Of a stretch of 64,000 nucleotides of DNA, positions 47,834 to 59,476 are shown one piece after another (the first letter of the stretch is position 1; each line of letters opens with the position of its first letter). The notes beneath the pieces were generated by a model, which worked only from the letters and a program-made list of their open reading frames with translations, had not been told where the DNA came from and made no database searches. The position numbers were made by a program, and so were the translations under genes. Source of the stretch: Stomoxys calcitrans (taxonomy: Eukaryota > Arthropoda > Insecta > Diptera > Muscidae); contig NC_081552.1 in NCBI RefSeq assembly GCF_963082655.1, positions 124,038,458 through 124,102,457 of the forward strand, written 5' to 3'.

Positions 47834-48857
47834 CAAGTAAGAGCGTGCTAAGTTCGGCCGGGCCAAATCTTATATACCCTCCACCATTGATCGCATTTGT
47901 CGAGTTCTATGCGCGGTATCTCTTTTTAGACAAACATAGAATATTGACTAAGAACTGTTATCCTATTGGAGCTATATCAAGTTATAGTCCAATTCGGACC
48001 ATAATTGAAAGCTGAATGACATTGTAGAAGTCATTGTGTAATATTTCAGTTCATTCGGATAAAAATTGCGCCTTGTAGGGGCTCAAGAAGCAAAATCGGG
48101 AGATAGGTTTATCAAGCTATTGATCGATTCAGACCATACAAGACACGTATGTTGAAGGTCATGAGAAAAGCCCTTGTACAAAATTCCAGCCAAATCGGAC
48201 GATAATAGCGCACTCTAGAGGCTCAAGAAGTCAAGACCCAAGATCGGTTTATATGACAGCTATACCAGATTATGAACCGATTTGAACCATACTTGGCACA
48301 ATTGTTGGATGTCATAACAAAATACGTCGTGCAAAATTTCATTCCAATCGGATAAGATTTGCGCCTTCTAGAGGTTCAAGAAGTCAAGACCCAAGATCGG
48401 TTTATATGGCAGCTGTATCAGGTTATGGACCGATTTAAACCATACTTGGCACAATTGTTGGATATCATACCAAAACACGTCGTGAAAAATTTCATTCACA
48501 TCGGATAAGAATTGCGCACTCTAGAGGCTCAAGAACTCAAGACCCAAGATCGGTTTATATGGCAGCTATATCAGGTTATGGACCGATATGGCCCATTTAC
48601 AATACCAATCGACCTACACTAATAAGAAGTATTTGGGCAAAATTTCAAGCGGCTAGCTCTACTCCTTCGGAAGTTAGCGTGCAGACAGACGGACGGACGG
48701 ACGGACGGACAGACGGACGGACATGGCTAGATCGACATAAAATTTCGCGACGATCAAGAATATATATACTTTATGGGGTCTCAGACGAATATTTCAAGTA
48801 GTTAAAAACAGAATGACGAAATTAGTATACCCCCCATCCTATGGTGGAGGGTATAAA
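47834..48857 (+). mobile_element. DINE-1-like element in the gypsy leader, copy 2
   Basis: Exact counterpart of 39773-40796 at the same site in the second internal region, so it predates the duplication of the array. The TATACCC end is on the right. Confidence 0.85.
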
Positions 48858-49473
48858 AATTAAAAACCGAACAAAATATCTTAATATTTAATGTGAAGGA
48901 AAAATAAAAGTATATATGTAAACAATATCTGAATTTTAACTACTCAGTGAAATAACCCAATAAGTAGAGGATGGAAAAAAAAAAAACATCATTGTGCAAT
49001 CCAGAAATACCAAAGAAACTAAACTTAACCCCTTTTATGGTATACAATCCAGACATATACGGTCCGAATAGTACAATTCCAATAAAAGCTGGAGAAACTT
49101 TACGAAGCAAAACTTAACAATCCCACAAGTATCCGAGTAACCGGATTCGATATAACACCAAAAGTTAAGTCTCAATGATACCAGTCTCAATGAAATAAGG
49201 AAAGAAAAGTAGAGTAGATTTGATGTGAATTTTCAGAAAAGTATTCCAAAAAACAAAATTCATCAGAAAAGTGTATGAAAACAGACAAGTTCATATAGGT
49301 CAAGATGGTATGAAAACTGCATCTGCAATAAACAAAACTCCGATGATAACCTATAGAACTTTTAGAAGAAAGAAGAAAGGAGTCTATAGATAAATAAGAG
49401 GGACCAGCGTATGATGACAATATATTGGATTTTCGAATTCTTTACAATAATCAGAAAACGTCCAGTTGCTGTT
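48858..49473 (-). other. Gypsy 5' leader, copy 2
   Basis: Counterpart of 40797-41412; no gene. Confidence 0.6.
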
Positions 49474-49490
49474 CCCCACGTTGGGCGCCA
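49474..49490 (-). promoter_or_regulatory. Primer-binding site, tRNA-Lys type, copy 2
   Basis: Same 17 bases as 41413-41429, 9 bases inside LTR 3. Confidence 0.75.
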
Positions 49491-49499
49491 TTTAATATA

Positions 49500-51283
49500 T
49501 GTAACGTTCCACCTTCGCGGGCCCTGCTTCTTCCGAGTGTGGCTACCTCCTTGCCGCCGGCCGTGCTCAGTCATGGGGCGGTTCTTACTCATTAGAAGCA
49601 GACACGGAATCATTTTCATATAAGTAAAATAAGGTAGCTCTTTGATTAGGGGATAGATGAGAAAAGGGAGATATTAAAATAGGATAGAAACAGAAAATTT
49701 TGAATGATGTCTGCAGCATTAGATGTTAATTCGCCGCATCTTCTTAAATTTCTCACCCAACCTTGTCTAAATTACAATGTTGAGCCACGTAACCATCCTC
49801 TACTTGGTGTACTTCACTTTTCGTAAGGAAAACTAAAACTTAATAGTTCATATTGTAGGTTTGTATTTTACATTAAAACTAATAACAAAGTAACTGGATA
49901 AGTTTGGAAACAAAAAAAAAAAAAATCCTGACCGTAAGTAAAATTCAAATTCTTATTTGCATCTTATTACAAAAATTATCCAAAAAATTATAGAATTAAA
50001 AACTTAATAAATGTGATGTAAAAGTTAAAACAAAATGTGTGAAAGAGCGTATACAAAAATGAAATATATAACTTGATTCACCAAATTAATCCTTAGTTGT
50101 CTCCAGGCCTGATGACTTCGGATATGCAGCCACTTGCTGAGGGTTTGAAATTACGTTATAAAAAAATATTTCAAAATTGCATAGCTCAATGAGAATTCAA
50201 GTGTTTAAAAATGTATGTAACAAAAAGAGTAAATCTAATGAAAAATGTTTGATATGTCTAAATTAAGTTCGTATTAAGGAAAAATAGCGCAAAAAGTAGA
50301 CTTAAGACGATTAAATCAGACTTTTTTTAAAAAAAAAAAAACTCGGATAAATAACCGAGATGTTAAATAAGTAAGTATTAAACGGTTATATTAAATAATA
50401 AAGGTATGTCTCAGGATGTTTTAAATGACGAAAAATTACGTCATAAAAAGATTATTTATAGATGTGTGATATTAAAATTAATGAGAGAAATCTCTACAAT
50501 AATGTGTCGTGTCCTTGATTAGTTTTCCATGTTTTGAAATATCTTTATATTCAATTAAAGTTTCTATTTGGGTCTTCCGAACCCAGGTGGTTCGGAGAAA
50601 CTTCTGACCTCCAGTCAAATTCCAAATGTCTGCTTCCTGTCGAATATCCTTTGAAGCGTCTCGAAGATATCGTAATCAAGAGGAACAAAATTATTGATTC
50701 TGGCTTCAAGATATTCCCTTCTTGCCAAACGGTCCACAAAACAATTGGACAATCGAAAATGGAGGTTCTTCACAACCTCTTCCAGATGGGAAGTCTCTAC
50801 ACAATTGGGAAAAGCGGGGTCACTACATGGTCTATAGTTACATTTTCCAATTCACTCACCAAAAGGCCTCCGAAAAGATGAATTGAAGATTCCTTGGGCG
50901 ATATTCTTTAAAATTTTCCACTAATAAAAAGCTCGCGGAACACTAAACTAACGGTTTTTAAGTAATACTAATATTTCCGGGTTCACGGTCAACACAAATT
51001 ATCAGACCAAATGAAAATTCCTGCTGCGACCAAAGCGACTGTCTTTGAGAAGTTTGAAAATTCAAATGAAAATTTCTCTATTCTCATAAAGCAAAAGAAA
51101 CAGAATATGAAGAAACAAAACCCAATGCTTCCTATGCTTACAAAACCAATTGAACAAGCAAGTGAAAAATATAAAGACATTAAGTTGGTTAAAGAAAGTC
51201 ATAGCCTAGTTAGAAAAACATTTATTTTCCTTAATCAGAATCCAGAGGTTGGGAACCAACAAAAAAAACGTAGCAATGCTATA
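49500..51283 (-). repeat. Gypsy array LTR 3 (1784 bp)
   Basis: It starts TGTAACGTTCC and ends GCAATGCTATA, where the match with LTRs 1 and 2 stops and LOA-type coding sequence resumes. It differs from LTR 2 only in one poly-A length in my comparison. It is the 5' LTR of the original provirus. Confidence 0.9.
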
Positions 51284-51287
51284 CAGT
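51284..51287. repeat. Target-site duplication CAGT, right copy
   Basis: Matches 33375-33378 on the other side of the array. Confidence 0.75.
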
Positions 51288-52130
51288 GTGTACGTTTTGG
51301 CATCGAAGGATTCTTCTATTTTATGCACAACCTCGTGCAGGGCAGTCTCCACCGACCTTCCTTACCATAGGCATTCTGTTTATATTTAAGGAGTTCGCTG
51401 GATGTCCTACTCTTTGTCATGGTGTCCCCAAAACCATGGAACGTATGTTCCATGGTTTTGAGTAGAAAGGACGTAAGGATTATGGGTCTGTAGGCCTTTG
51501 GTGTCGCATGACTTGCCTTACCGGGCTTGGGTATAAACACCATCCTTGCATCCTGCCATGCTGTGAAAATTTTGGCCAGATGAGGCGCCAGATAGTCTGT
51601 CTCTTTCTGTAGTAACGCCGGAAATTTTCCATCAGTTCCTTTTTCAGATTTGCCTACTTCCGCAGGACGTGGTCTGGAATCTCCGTTGCAGAATGGCTGG
51701 CTTGGTTTTCCCAGAGTACTTGAAAGCGGGAAGCTCTTTTTCTTCGTCAGTATTTTAGCAGTGCTATGCTCTTCGGGAGATCTGATTCTTTTTCCAGCTT
51801 CGGTAGAAGTGTTGAAATGTCAGTTCTATCCCTTCCAACATCCTGCACTTCGCCCGATTACGCTACCGGTGCATACTCCTCTGTCTCCTTCGTCGTGCAC
51901 CAGATAGCTTTCTCGGTCTGCTTGTGAGCTTAGCAAAGCCATCGCTCACTTCTGCAGTCATCCCGATGCTCTCATCTCTCGATTCGATGCGATGACTCAG
52001 TCGCTGTCTGAATCCGAGTCCGAAATACCACCTTTACTTAATTGCTGGGGACGAACTGTGCGTCCCTCTGGTTTATCAGTCTCTTTCTCGTGAATTAGTC
52101 TGACGACTAGATTTGCGCTTGAAGCATTAC
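51288..52130 (-). pseudogene. LOA/R1-type non-LTR element, ORF1 and RT N-terminal fragments
   Basis: Near the array, the minus strand encodes an RT segment (51620-51288) with FPALLQKETDYLAPHLAKIF, VFIPKPGKASHATPKAYRPI and LTSFLLKTMEH; after a frame change it continues into ALHEVVHKIEESFDAKTYT. Farther up (51960-51650), KRIRSPEEHSTAK and a KLTSRPRKLSGARRR basic segment resemble ORF1 gag-like text. Endonuclease is missing between these, so the element had an internal deletion. The RNase H end is at 32586-33374. Confidence 0.65.
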
Positions 52131-52593
52131 ATATATATGTTTTTTCTTTGAGGAGCGAAATAAAAACACGTCCGCTTCACTTAACGGCTACAACTCGAGA
52201 AATTATTTAACCAATTTGAGAAAAATTAAAACTACCGGAAAATATACATTTTTATAATATTTAACAATTAAAAATCGTCATCAAAATACAAGCCAGGTCG
52301 TCGAAATGTTTGATAAAATAATAGAATAGCCCAATCTTACTATAAAACTAATGTTGATTTCGATTGTGTAGAAAAGTGGAGCATTTTTTCGATATGTCGC
52401 AATGAAATGCAAATTTTGTGTTCGCTTTTTCAAAAAAAAAAATTAGTCCCACTACCGGTGGAAGTTTACGATTGTAATGGTGTTGCCTACAGAGAGAGAA
52501 AAAATTTTGCATTTCCTACACCGTGGCAAGTCTACGGTGTAGAATGTTGCAACTTAAATCTGCTGCTTCCATTACAACCAAAATAAAAAATAA
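52131..52593. other. No recognisable feature
   Basis: AT-rich. Near 52509-52540 there is a CTACACCGT / ACGGTGTAG pair of short inverted words around GGCAAGTCT, possibly the end of an unknown DNA element. No gene. Confidence 0.4.
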
Positions 52594-53808
52594 CAAGTAA
52601 AAGCGTGCTAAGTTCGGCCGGGCCGAATCTTACATACCCTACACCATGGATCGCATTTGCCGAGTTATTCTCCCGGCATCTCTTCTTAGGCAAAAAAGGA
52701 TATAAGAAAAGATTTGCTCTGCTATTATTATATTATTACATGTTGGAGACCTGTGTAAAATGGCAGCCAATTCGAATAAGAATTGCGCCTTTTGGGGGCT
52801 CAAGAAGTAAAATAGAGAGATCGATTTATATGGGAGCTGTATCGGGCTATAGACCGATTGAGATCATAATAAACAAGTATGTTGATGGTCAGGAGAATAA
52901 TTGCGACGTCCCAGATCGGTTTATATGGCAGCAATATCTGGTTATTAACCGATTTGAACCATACTTGGCACAGTTGTTGGATATAATAACAAAACACGTC
53001 GTGCAAAATTTCATTCCAATCGGATAAGAATTGCGCACTCTATAGGCTCAAGAAGTCAAGACACAAGATCGGTTGATATGGCAGCTATATCAGGTTATGG
53101 ACCGATTTGAACCATACTTGGCACAGTTGTTGGATATCATAACAAAACAGGTCGTGCAAAATTTCATTCCAATCGGATAAGAATTGCGCACTCTAGAGGC
53201 TCAAGAAGTCAAGACCCACGATCGGTTTATATGGCAGCTATATCAGGTTATGGACCGATTTGAACCATACTTGGCACATTTATTGGATATGATAACAAAA
53301 CACGTCGTGCAAAATTGCATTCCAATCGGATAAGAATTGCGCACTCTATAGGCTCAAGAAGTCAAGACCCAAGATCGGTTTATATGGCAGCTATATCAAA
53401 ACATGGACCGATTTGAACCATACTTGGCACATTTATTGGATATGATAACAAAACACGTCGTGCAAAATTTCATTCTAATCGGATAAGAACTGCGCACTCT
53501 AGGGGCTCAAGAAGTCAAGACCCAAGATCGGCTTATATGGCAGCTATATCAGGTTATGGACCGATATGGCCCATTTACAATACCAACCGACCTACACTAA
53601 TAAGAAGTATTTGTGCAAAATTTCAAGCGGCTAGCTTTACTCCTTCGACAGACAGACGGACAGACGGACGAACATGGCTAGATCGACATAAAATTTCACG
53701 ACGATCAAGAATATATATACTTTATGGGGTCTCAGACGAATATTTCGAGTAGTTACAATCAGAATGACGAAATTAGTATACCCCCCATCTTATGGTGGAG
53801 GGTATAAA
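52594..53808 (-). mobile_element. DINE-1-like element, family A, full length
   Basis: CAAGTAAAAGCGTG left, TATGGTGGAGGGTATA right, five internal units of about 150 bp, a short GACGG tract and the TATATATACTTTATGGGGTC core. Some internal units are almost identical to their neighbour, suggesting recent unit duplication. Confidence 0.85.
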
Positions 53809-53811
53809 AAA

Positions 53812-54751
53812 TTTGGTATCCAAATTTCGGATGGGGTATCTAGGGGGGCTGCCCCACCCTAAAACCTACCAAACATATATTTAGATCAATCACGACAATA
53901 TGGGACTCAAATGAAAGGTATTTTGGATAAGAAAACGTATCTGATATTCAATTGTCGGACCACGTGCTAGGTGGACCACCCCAAGCTCCAAAACACCCCT
54001 AAATCGGACATATTTTCCGACTATGGCAATATGGGACTCAAATGAAAGGTATTTGCGAGTAGAATACGAATATGATATCCAAATGTGGGACCACGTTTCT
54101 GGGGGTCCACCAATTTCCTCCAAACAGGACTTATTTACTGACCATGGGAATTTGGGGCTTAAATAAAAGGTATTTGAATGAAAAATACGAATCTGGTATC
54201 TAAATATGGAACCAAGTGTTTGGGGTGCCGCCTCTCACCAAAAAAATCCCCAAAAGTTAACAAATTTACGACCATAACAATATGGGGCTCGAATGAAAGG
54301 TCTTTGGGAGTAAAGCACGAATTTGACATCAATATTCGGGAAAAGTGTCTATGGGGTCACCCCACCCCCACAACACCATCCAAATAGGAAGTATTTGCTG
54401 ACTATTGCAATATGAGGCTCAAATAAGAGGGTTTTTAAAGTGGAACAAGAATCGGATATATATATTTTCAAGGCCAACTCACTGAGGCCGCCCATCCCCC
54501 AAAACTCCCCCGGTCACGTTGGGCGACTATGGAAATATGGGGCTCAAATTAAAGATAAGTGGGAGTAGTGGGAAGTGGGGATAAAGATCATGTGGGATTC
54601 AGATAAAGGAACTTATATTGTTAAACTGTTAGTCTAGTTAACATGGAATTTCACTAAAAGATCTTTAGTTGTCGAAAATGAATATTCCAAGGAAACTTTT
54701 GTTCCATATAAAGTAAAAGAAGGCGCAGCGGAGCGGGCCCGGGTCAGCTAG
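53812..54751 (+). mobile_element. Helitron-like element, 3' part
   Basis: It starts within the element (TTTGGTATCCAAATTTCGG) right after the DINE-like end, runs through tandem internal units, and finishes GGGCCCGGGTCAGCTAG before T. Compared with the full copies it lacks the 5' end and several 3' units. Confidence 0.75.
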
Positions 54752-55180
54752 TAGAGATATAAAAATGGAAAAAGTGAACAAGATGTATTTAACTAAATAG
54801 ATGCATTGCTAGAAAGTTCTTCATTCAACGATTAAAATGACATTTTTACCATATTATTTGGTCGAAATGACATCATATGAATATGTTCGATTGAAAATGC
54901 AAAAAGTGTAACACTATGAGATGGCTGGGGTTAAAAATTGCATTTTTTTAGAATCGAAATCACCTTAAGATATTTAAAGAAAAATATCTAATCGGGATAA
55001 ATATTAATACAAAGTTTTGGTAAGCAATACAAATTTTAACTCTTGTTTTATGATCAAATGCCACCGCCGATTAGTGTCCCCATGAACAATTTAATGACTA
55101 AAATTGTCCATAAAGAAATTACAACTACCTATTAGTGATTAAAACTGTGTCCGTTTCACAGTTACAGAAGAATTTTTTAA
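54752..55180. other. No recognisable feature
   Basis: AT-rich; no frame or repeat I can identify. Confidence 0.4.
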
Positions 55181-55480
55181 TTCGAACCAAAAATAAAAAT
55201 TGCGACCTTCAGCGGCTCAAGAAGTCAAGATCCGAGATCGGTTTATATGGCAGCCATACTAGGCAGTTGATGGAAGTTAAAATAAACCAATTCATGCAAA
55301 ATTTCAGCCCAATCGGATAATAATCGCCCCCTTCAGTGGCTCAATAAGGAAGAATTCGTTCAAAATTTCAAGCGCCTGGCTTTATTCCTTTGAAAGTTAG
55401 CGTGCTTTCGACAGAGGGACGGACAGAGCTTAATCAACTTAGAATGTCAAGACGATGATGAATATATATACTCAAGCAAA
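55181..55480 (-). mobile_element. DINE-1-like element, family A, fragment
   Basis: It carries two old internal units, the AGTTAGCGTGCTTTCGACAG segment and part of the TATATATAC core. It is cut at the core by the MITE starting at 55483. Confidence 0.65.
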
Positions 55481-55482
55481 TT

Positions 55483-55899
55483 TGTTATTCAAAACAACAA
55501 AAAAGTTTGCTTACAGCAGTTTTTGTCTGCTGAAAATGGGAAAGCAGACATTACTGCTGTTTCAGCAGACATAGGGCTGCTGTATAAGCATACATTTCTT
55601 ATTGCTATTTCAACGAACAAAATCTGCAGTTTTGAGTACACAAGTCTGCTGAAAAAAAATTGTATGCTACTTTTTATGTTTGCCTTTTACTTCTTTGAAT
55701 TATTTTAGGCACTTTTTAGAATATTTTCAGAAATTTTGTTGGAAGAGACGATTTTAATTTGTGGAATGTTACTGTAAAGAAGCCACCTGATCCATCCATT
55801 GGTATACATTTCGAAAAGTGAGCTAGCTCGCATTTTTTGTTATTGCTCTACTAATGTGCACATGACTGGCATGGCTTTTTGTATCTAAATTTAAAGAAA
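55483..55899. mobile_element. MITE, 5' half of a second copy
   Basis: It matches 26745-27111 with the same start (CAAATTTGTTATTCAAAACA) and the same final AAATTTAAAGAAAC, where a DINE-like element begins in both copies. It contains extra CAGCAGACA-type inverted words. Its other end is not in place. Confidence 0.65.
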
Positions 55900-56519
55900 C
55901 AAGTAAAAAGACGTTGCGTTCAACCGGACTGAACTTTGGATACCCACCACCTCAGGTATATATGCAAACTACCTTTCGTCAAAATCCGGTGCAAAATATA
56001 TACCTTATGCCTCATAGCAGCTATATCGAAATATGTTTCGATTTGGAACAAATACTAATAAAAACAAATCATTGTTCAATTGTGTAAAATTGTGTAGCAA
56101 ATATCTAAAAATAAACCGATCTGAACCATATACGACACGGATGTCGAAAAGACTAACGTAAGTCACTGTGTAAAATTTCAGTGAAATCGGATTATAAATG
56201 CGCCATAAATCGAGATATCGGTCTATGTGGCAGCTGTATCCAAATCTGAACCGATTTGGGCCAAGTTGCTGAAAAATGTCGAAGAGCCTAACACAACTCA
56301 CTGCCCAAATTTCGACGATATCGGAAAATAAATGCGCCTTTTCTGGCCCCAAAACCTTAAATCGAGAGATGGGTCTATATGGCATCTTTTGGGTTGCCCA
56401 AAAAGTAATTGTCGGTAATATAGTAGTAATATAGTCTTTCTTCTGTCAGTTATCAGATGTTACTTTTAGCTTGCTTTAGAAAAAAAGTGCGCGAAATTTT
56501 GTTTACATTTGTTTGTTTG

Positions 56520-56633
56520 TCGTCAATTTTAATATGGGTACCACATGTATTGAAAGAAATTCATTTAACAAACCGAATCAACGCTTGTGAAATGCACCTT
56601 AAACTTTTAAAACGAATCATAACTGGAGATGAA
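56520..56633 (+). pseudogene. mariner transposase, piece before the DINE-like insertion
   Basis: Plus-strand text reads WVPHVLKEIHLTNRINACEM and then KRIITGDE, the segment that holds the first catalytic aspartate (TGDE) in mariner transposases. The DINE-like element starts directly after GDE. About the first 130-150 residues of the protein are gone. Confidence 0.8.
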
Positions 56634-57316
56634 CAAGTAAAAGCGTGCTAAGTTTGGCCGGGCCGAGTCTTATATACCCTTCACCATGGATCACATTTGT
56701 CGAGTTCTTTTCCCGGCATCTCTTCTTAGGCAAAAAAAAAGGATATAAGAAAGTTTGGACCACAATTAAATTATATGTTGGAGACCTGTGTAAAATGTCA
56801 TCCAATTCGAATAAGATTTGCGCCCTTTGGGGGCTCAAGAAGTAAAATAGAGAGATCGATTTATATGGGAGCTGTATCGGCCTATAGACCGATTCAGACC
56901 ATAATAAACACGTATGTTATTGGTCATGAGAGAATCCGTCGTACAAAATTTCAGGCAAATCGGATAATAATTGCGACCTCTAGAGGCTCAAGAAGTGAAG
57001 ACCCAAGATCGGTTTATATGGCAGCTATATCAAAACATGGACCGATATGGCCCATTTACAATACCAACCGATCTACACTAATAAGAAGTATTTGTGCAAA
57101 ATTTCAAGCGGCTAGTTTTACTCCTTCGGAAGTTAGCGTGCTTTCGACAGACAGACGGACGGACGGACAGACGGACGAACATGGCTAGATCGACATAAAA
57201 TGTCGCGACGATCAAGAATGTATATACTTTATGGGGTCTCAGACGAATATTTCGAGTAGTTACAATCAGAATGACGAAATTAGTATACCCCCCATCTTAT
57301 GGTGGAGGGTATAAAA
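56634..57316 (-). mobile_element. DINE-1-like element, family A, short copy inside the mariner
   Basis: CAAGTAAAAGCGTG left, TATGGTGGAGGGTATA right, with only about two internal units. The mariner code on both sides shows the empty site: GATGAA on the left and an A run then TGG on the right. So the element adds no bases beyond at most a few A residues. Confidence 0.9.
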
Positions 57317-57880
57317 ATGGATTGTTTACAACAACGTTAGTCGAAAACGATCATGGTCCAAGCATGGTGAACCAGCTCAAACCACTTCAAAGGCTGATAT
57401 CCACCAAAAGAAGGTTATGCTGTCTGTTTGGTGGGATTGGAAGAGTGTGGTATATTTTGAGCTGCTTCCAAGGAACCAAACGATTAATTCGGATGTTTAC
57501 TGTCAACAATTGGACAAATTGAATACAGCCATCAAGGAGAAGCGACCAGAATTGGTCTATCGTAAAGGTGTCATATTCCAGCAGGACAACGCTAGACCGC
57601 ACACATCTTTGGTCACTCGCCAAAAACTGAGTGAGCTTGACTGGAAACTTTGATGCTTCCACCATATAGCCCTGACCTTGCACCATCAGACTACCATTTA
57701 TTTCGATCTTTGCAGAACTCCTTAAATGGTAAAACTTTCGGCAATGATGAGGCTATAAAATCGCACTTGGTTCAGTTTTTTGCAGATAAAGGCCAGAAGT
57801 TCTATGAGTGTGGAATACTAAATTTGCCAGGAAGATGGCAAAAGGTTATCGTACAAAATGGCAATTATATATTTGATTAA
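57317..57880 (+). pseudogene. mariner transposase, catalytic piece after the DINE-like insertion
   Basis: It begins in phase at WIVYNN (57318), continues through SWSKHGEP and VWWDWKSVVYFELLP, and has the second catalytic aspartate in FQQDNARPH. Near 57650 the frame shifts, after which PPYSPDLAPSDYHLF supplies the third aspartate and the protein ends at a TAA after NGNYIFD (57880). DD34D-type spacing fits mariner. It has at least one frameshift plus the large insertion, so it is inactive. Confidence 0.85.
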
Positions 57881-58606
57881 GTTCATTCTAAATTTTATTA
57901 AAAATGCATTTAATTTCTTTTAAAAAATCCGCAATTACTTTTTAGGCAACCCAATATATCCAAATCTGGACCGTGCTGGGCCAAAATTAAGAGTGATGTC
58001 GAAGGTCCTAATACAACTCACTATCACAAATTTCGGCGACATCGGACAATAAATGCACCTTTTATGGGCTCCAAACCTTAAATCGAGAGATCGGTCTATA
58101 TAGCAGCTATATCCAAATCTGGACCGATCTGTGCCATATTGAAGAAAAATGTCGAGTGGCCTAACACAACTCACTGTCCCAAATTTCAGCAAAATCGGAT
58201 AATAAATGTTGCTTTTATGGGTCTAAGACCCCAAATCGGGAGATCGGTTCATATGACAACTTTATCCAAATTTGGACCGATCTGGGACAAATTCAAGAAG
58301 GATGTCGAAGGGCCTAACACAACTCACTGTCCCAAATTTCAGCAAAATCGGATAATAAATGTGGCTTTTTCATAAAAGCCTGAGACCCCAAATCGGCGGA
58401 TCGGTCTATATGGGGGCCATATCAAGATATAGTCCGATATAACCCATCTTCGAACTTAACCTGCTTATGAACAAAAAAGAATCTGTGCAAAGTTTCAGTT
58501 CAATATCCCTATTTTTAAAGACAGTAGCGTGATTTCAACAGAGAGACGGACGGACATGGCTAGATCGTCTTAGATTTTTACGCTGATCAAGTATTTATAT
58601 ACTTTA

Positions 58607-59476
58607 CTAGCTGACTCGGGCCCGCTCCGCTGCGCCTTCTTTTACTTTATATGGAACAAAAGTTTCCTTGGAATATTTATTTTCGACAATTAAAGATCTT
58701 TTAGTGAAATGTCATGCTACGAAAATAGTATATCGCTTGACTAACAGTTTAACAATATAAGTGCCTTTATGTGAATCCCGTATGATCTTTATTGGTCTAC
58801 GAATTTAAGTTTGGATATAAGGTGATGTCTGATTTAGTGGTGTTTTCGGGGGAGAGGTGGTCCCCCAGATACTTGCCCCTGAAAATAATCAGCATCGTGC
58901 TCTTGTCTCAAATACCATTTATTAAAACCCCATATTGCCATTGGCTGAAGAGGAGTTTACAGGATGAGGCGTCCCCCAAACACATGGCCCCAAAATAGGT
59001 TATCAAATTCGTTTTCTAATCTCAAATACCTTTCATTTGAGCCACATATTGGCATGGTCGAAACAATTTTTTCCTTTGGGGGTGATTTGGGAAAGGGGTG
59101 ATGCCCTAAATACATGGCCCTACATTTGGATATCAAATTCATATTCAACTCGTTTATTTGAGCCCCATATTGCGATAGTCAGTAACAAATTGCTGTTTGT
59201 TGGTTATTTTAGAAAGATGTAGACCCCCAGAAAATTGGTCCCGAAAGTACCTTTCATTTAAGCCCCACATTGTCATGGTCGGTAAATATGCCCGATTTAG
59301 GGTTGTTTTGGGGAGTGGGGTGGTCCCCCAAACACTAAGCCCTGAAAATATATCAGCAACGTGCTGTATTCTCATATATCTATATATCATTTATTTGAAC
59401 CCCATATTGCCATTGCCCTCAAAATTGGATATCAAATTCGTTTTTTAATCTCATTTAAACTCCTTATTGCAAAAGT
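58607..59476 (-). mobile_element. Helitron-like element, 3' part, reversed
   Basis: On the minus strand it ends GGGCCCGAGTCAGCTAG next to T. Reading away from that end it has the same order of units as 14199-16262 back to the TTTTGCAATAAGGAGTTTAAATG unit, where it stops against the Jockey-type element. Confidence 0.75.

Larger units (their letters stand above)
43222..49499 (-). mobile_element. Ty3/gypsy retrotransposon, internal region copy 2 (6278 bp)
   Basis: Same content, order, length and lesions as 35161-41438, displaced by 8061 bases. Every long translated frame is the same as its counterpart. Confidence 0.9.
56389..57954 (+). mobile_element. mariner-family DNA transposon, defective
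   Basis: Its ends read TTGGGTTGCCCAAAAAGTAA on the left and, reversed, TTGGGTTGCCTAAAAAGTAA on the right, a mariner-type terminal inverted repeat. TA follows the right end; the left flank has lost it. The transposase N-terminal DNA-binding part is missing (internal deletion) and the remaining coding part is split by the DINE-like copy at 56634-57316. Confidence 0.85.
55900..58606 (-). mobile_element. DINE-1-like element, family B, split by a mariner and cut by a Helitron-like element
   Basis: The left end is CAAGTAAAAAGACGTTGCG followed by a GATACCCACCACCTCAGG block. Internal units (CGGTCTATRTGGCAGCT, TCACTGTCCCAAATTTCAGC) are present on both sides of the mariner at 56389-57954. Near 58540 it has a short GACGGACGG tract and the core, then is cut at 58607 by the end of a reversed Helitron-like element. 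Confidence 0.8.

Noticed and set aside
51316..51543. Possible host gene fragment beside LTR 3
   Set aside because: The PKPGK and YRPI motifs identify it as non-LTR reverse transcriptase.
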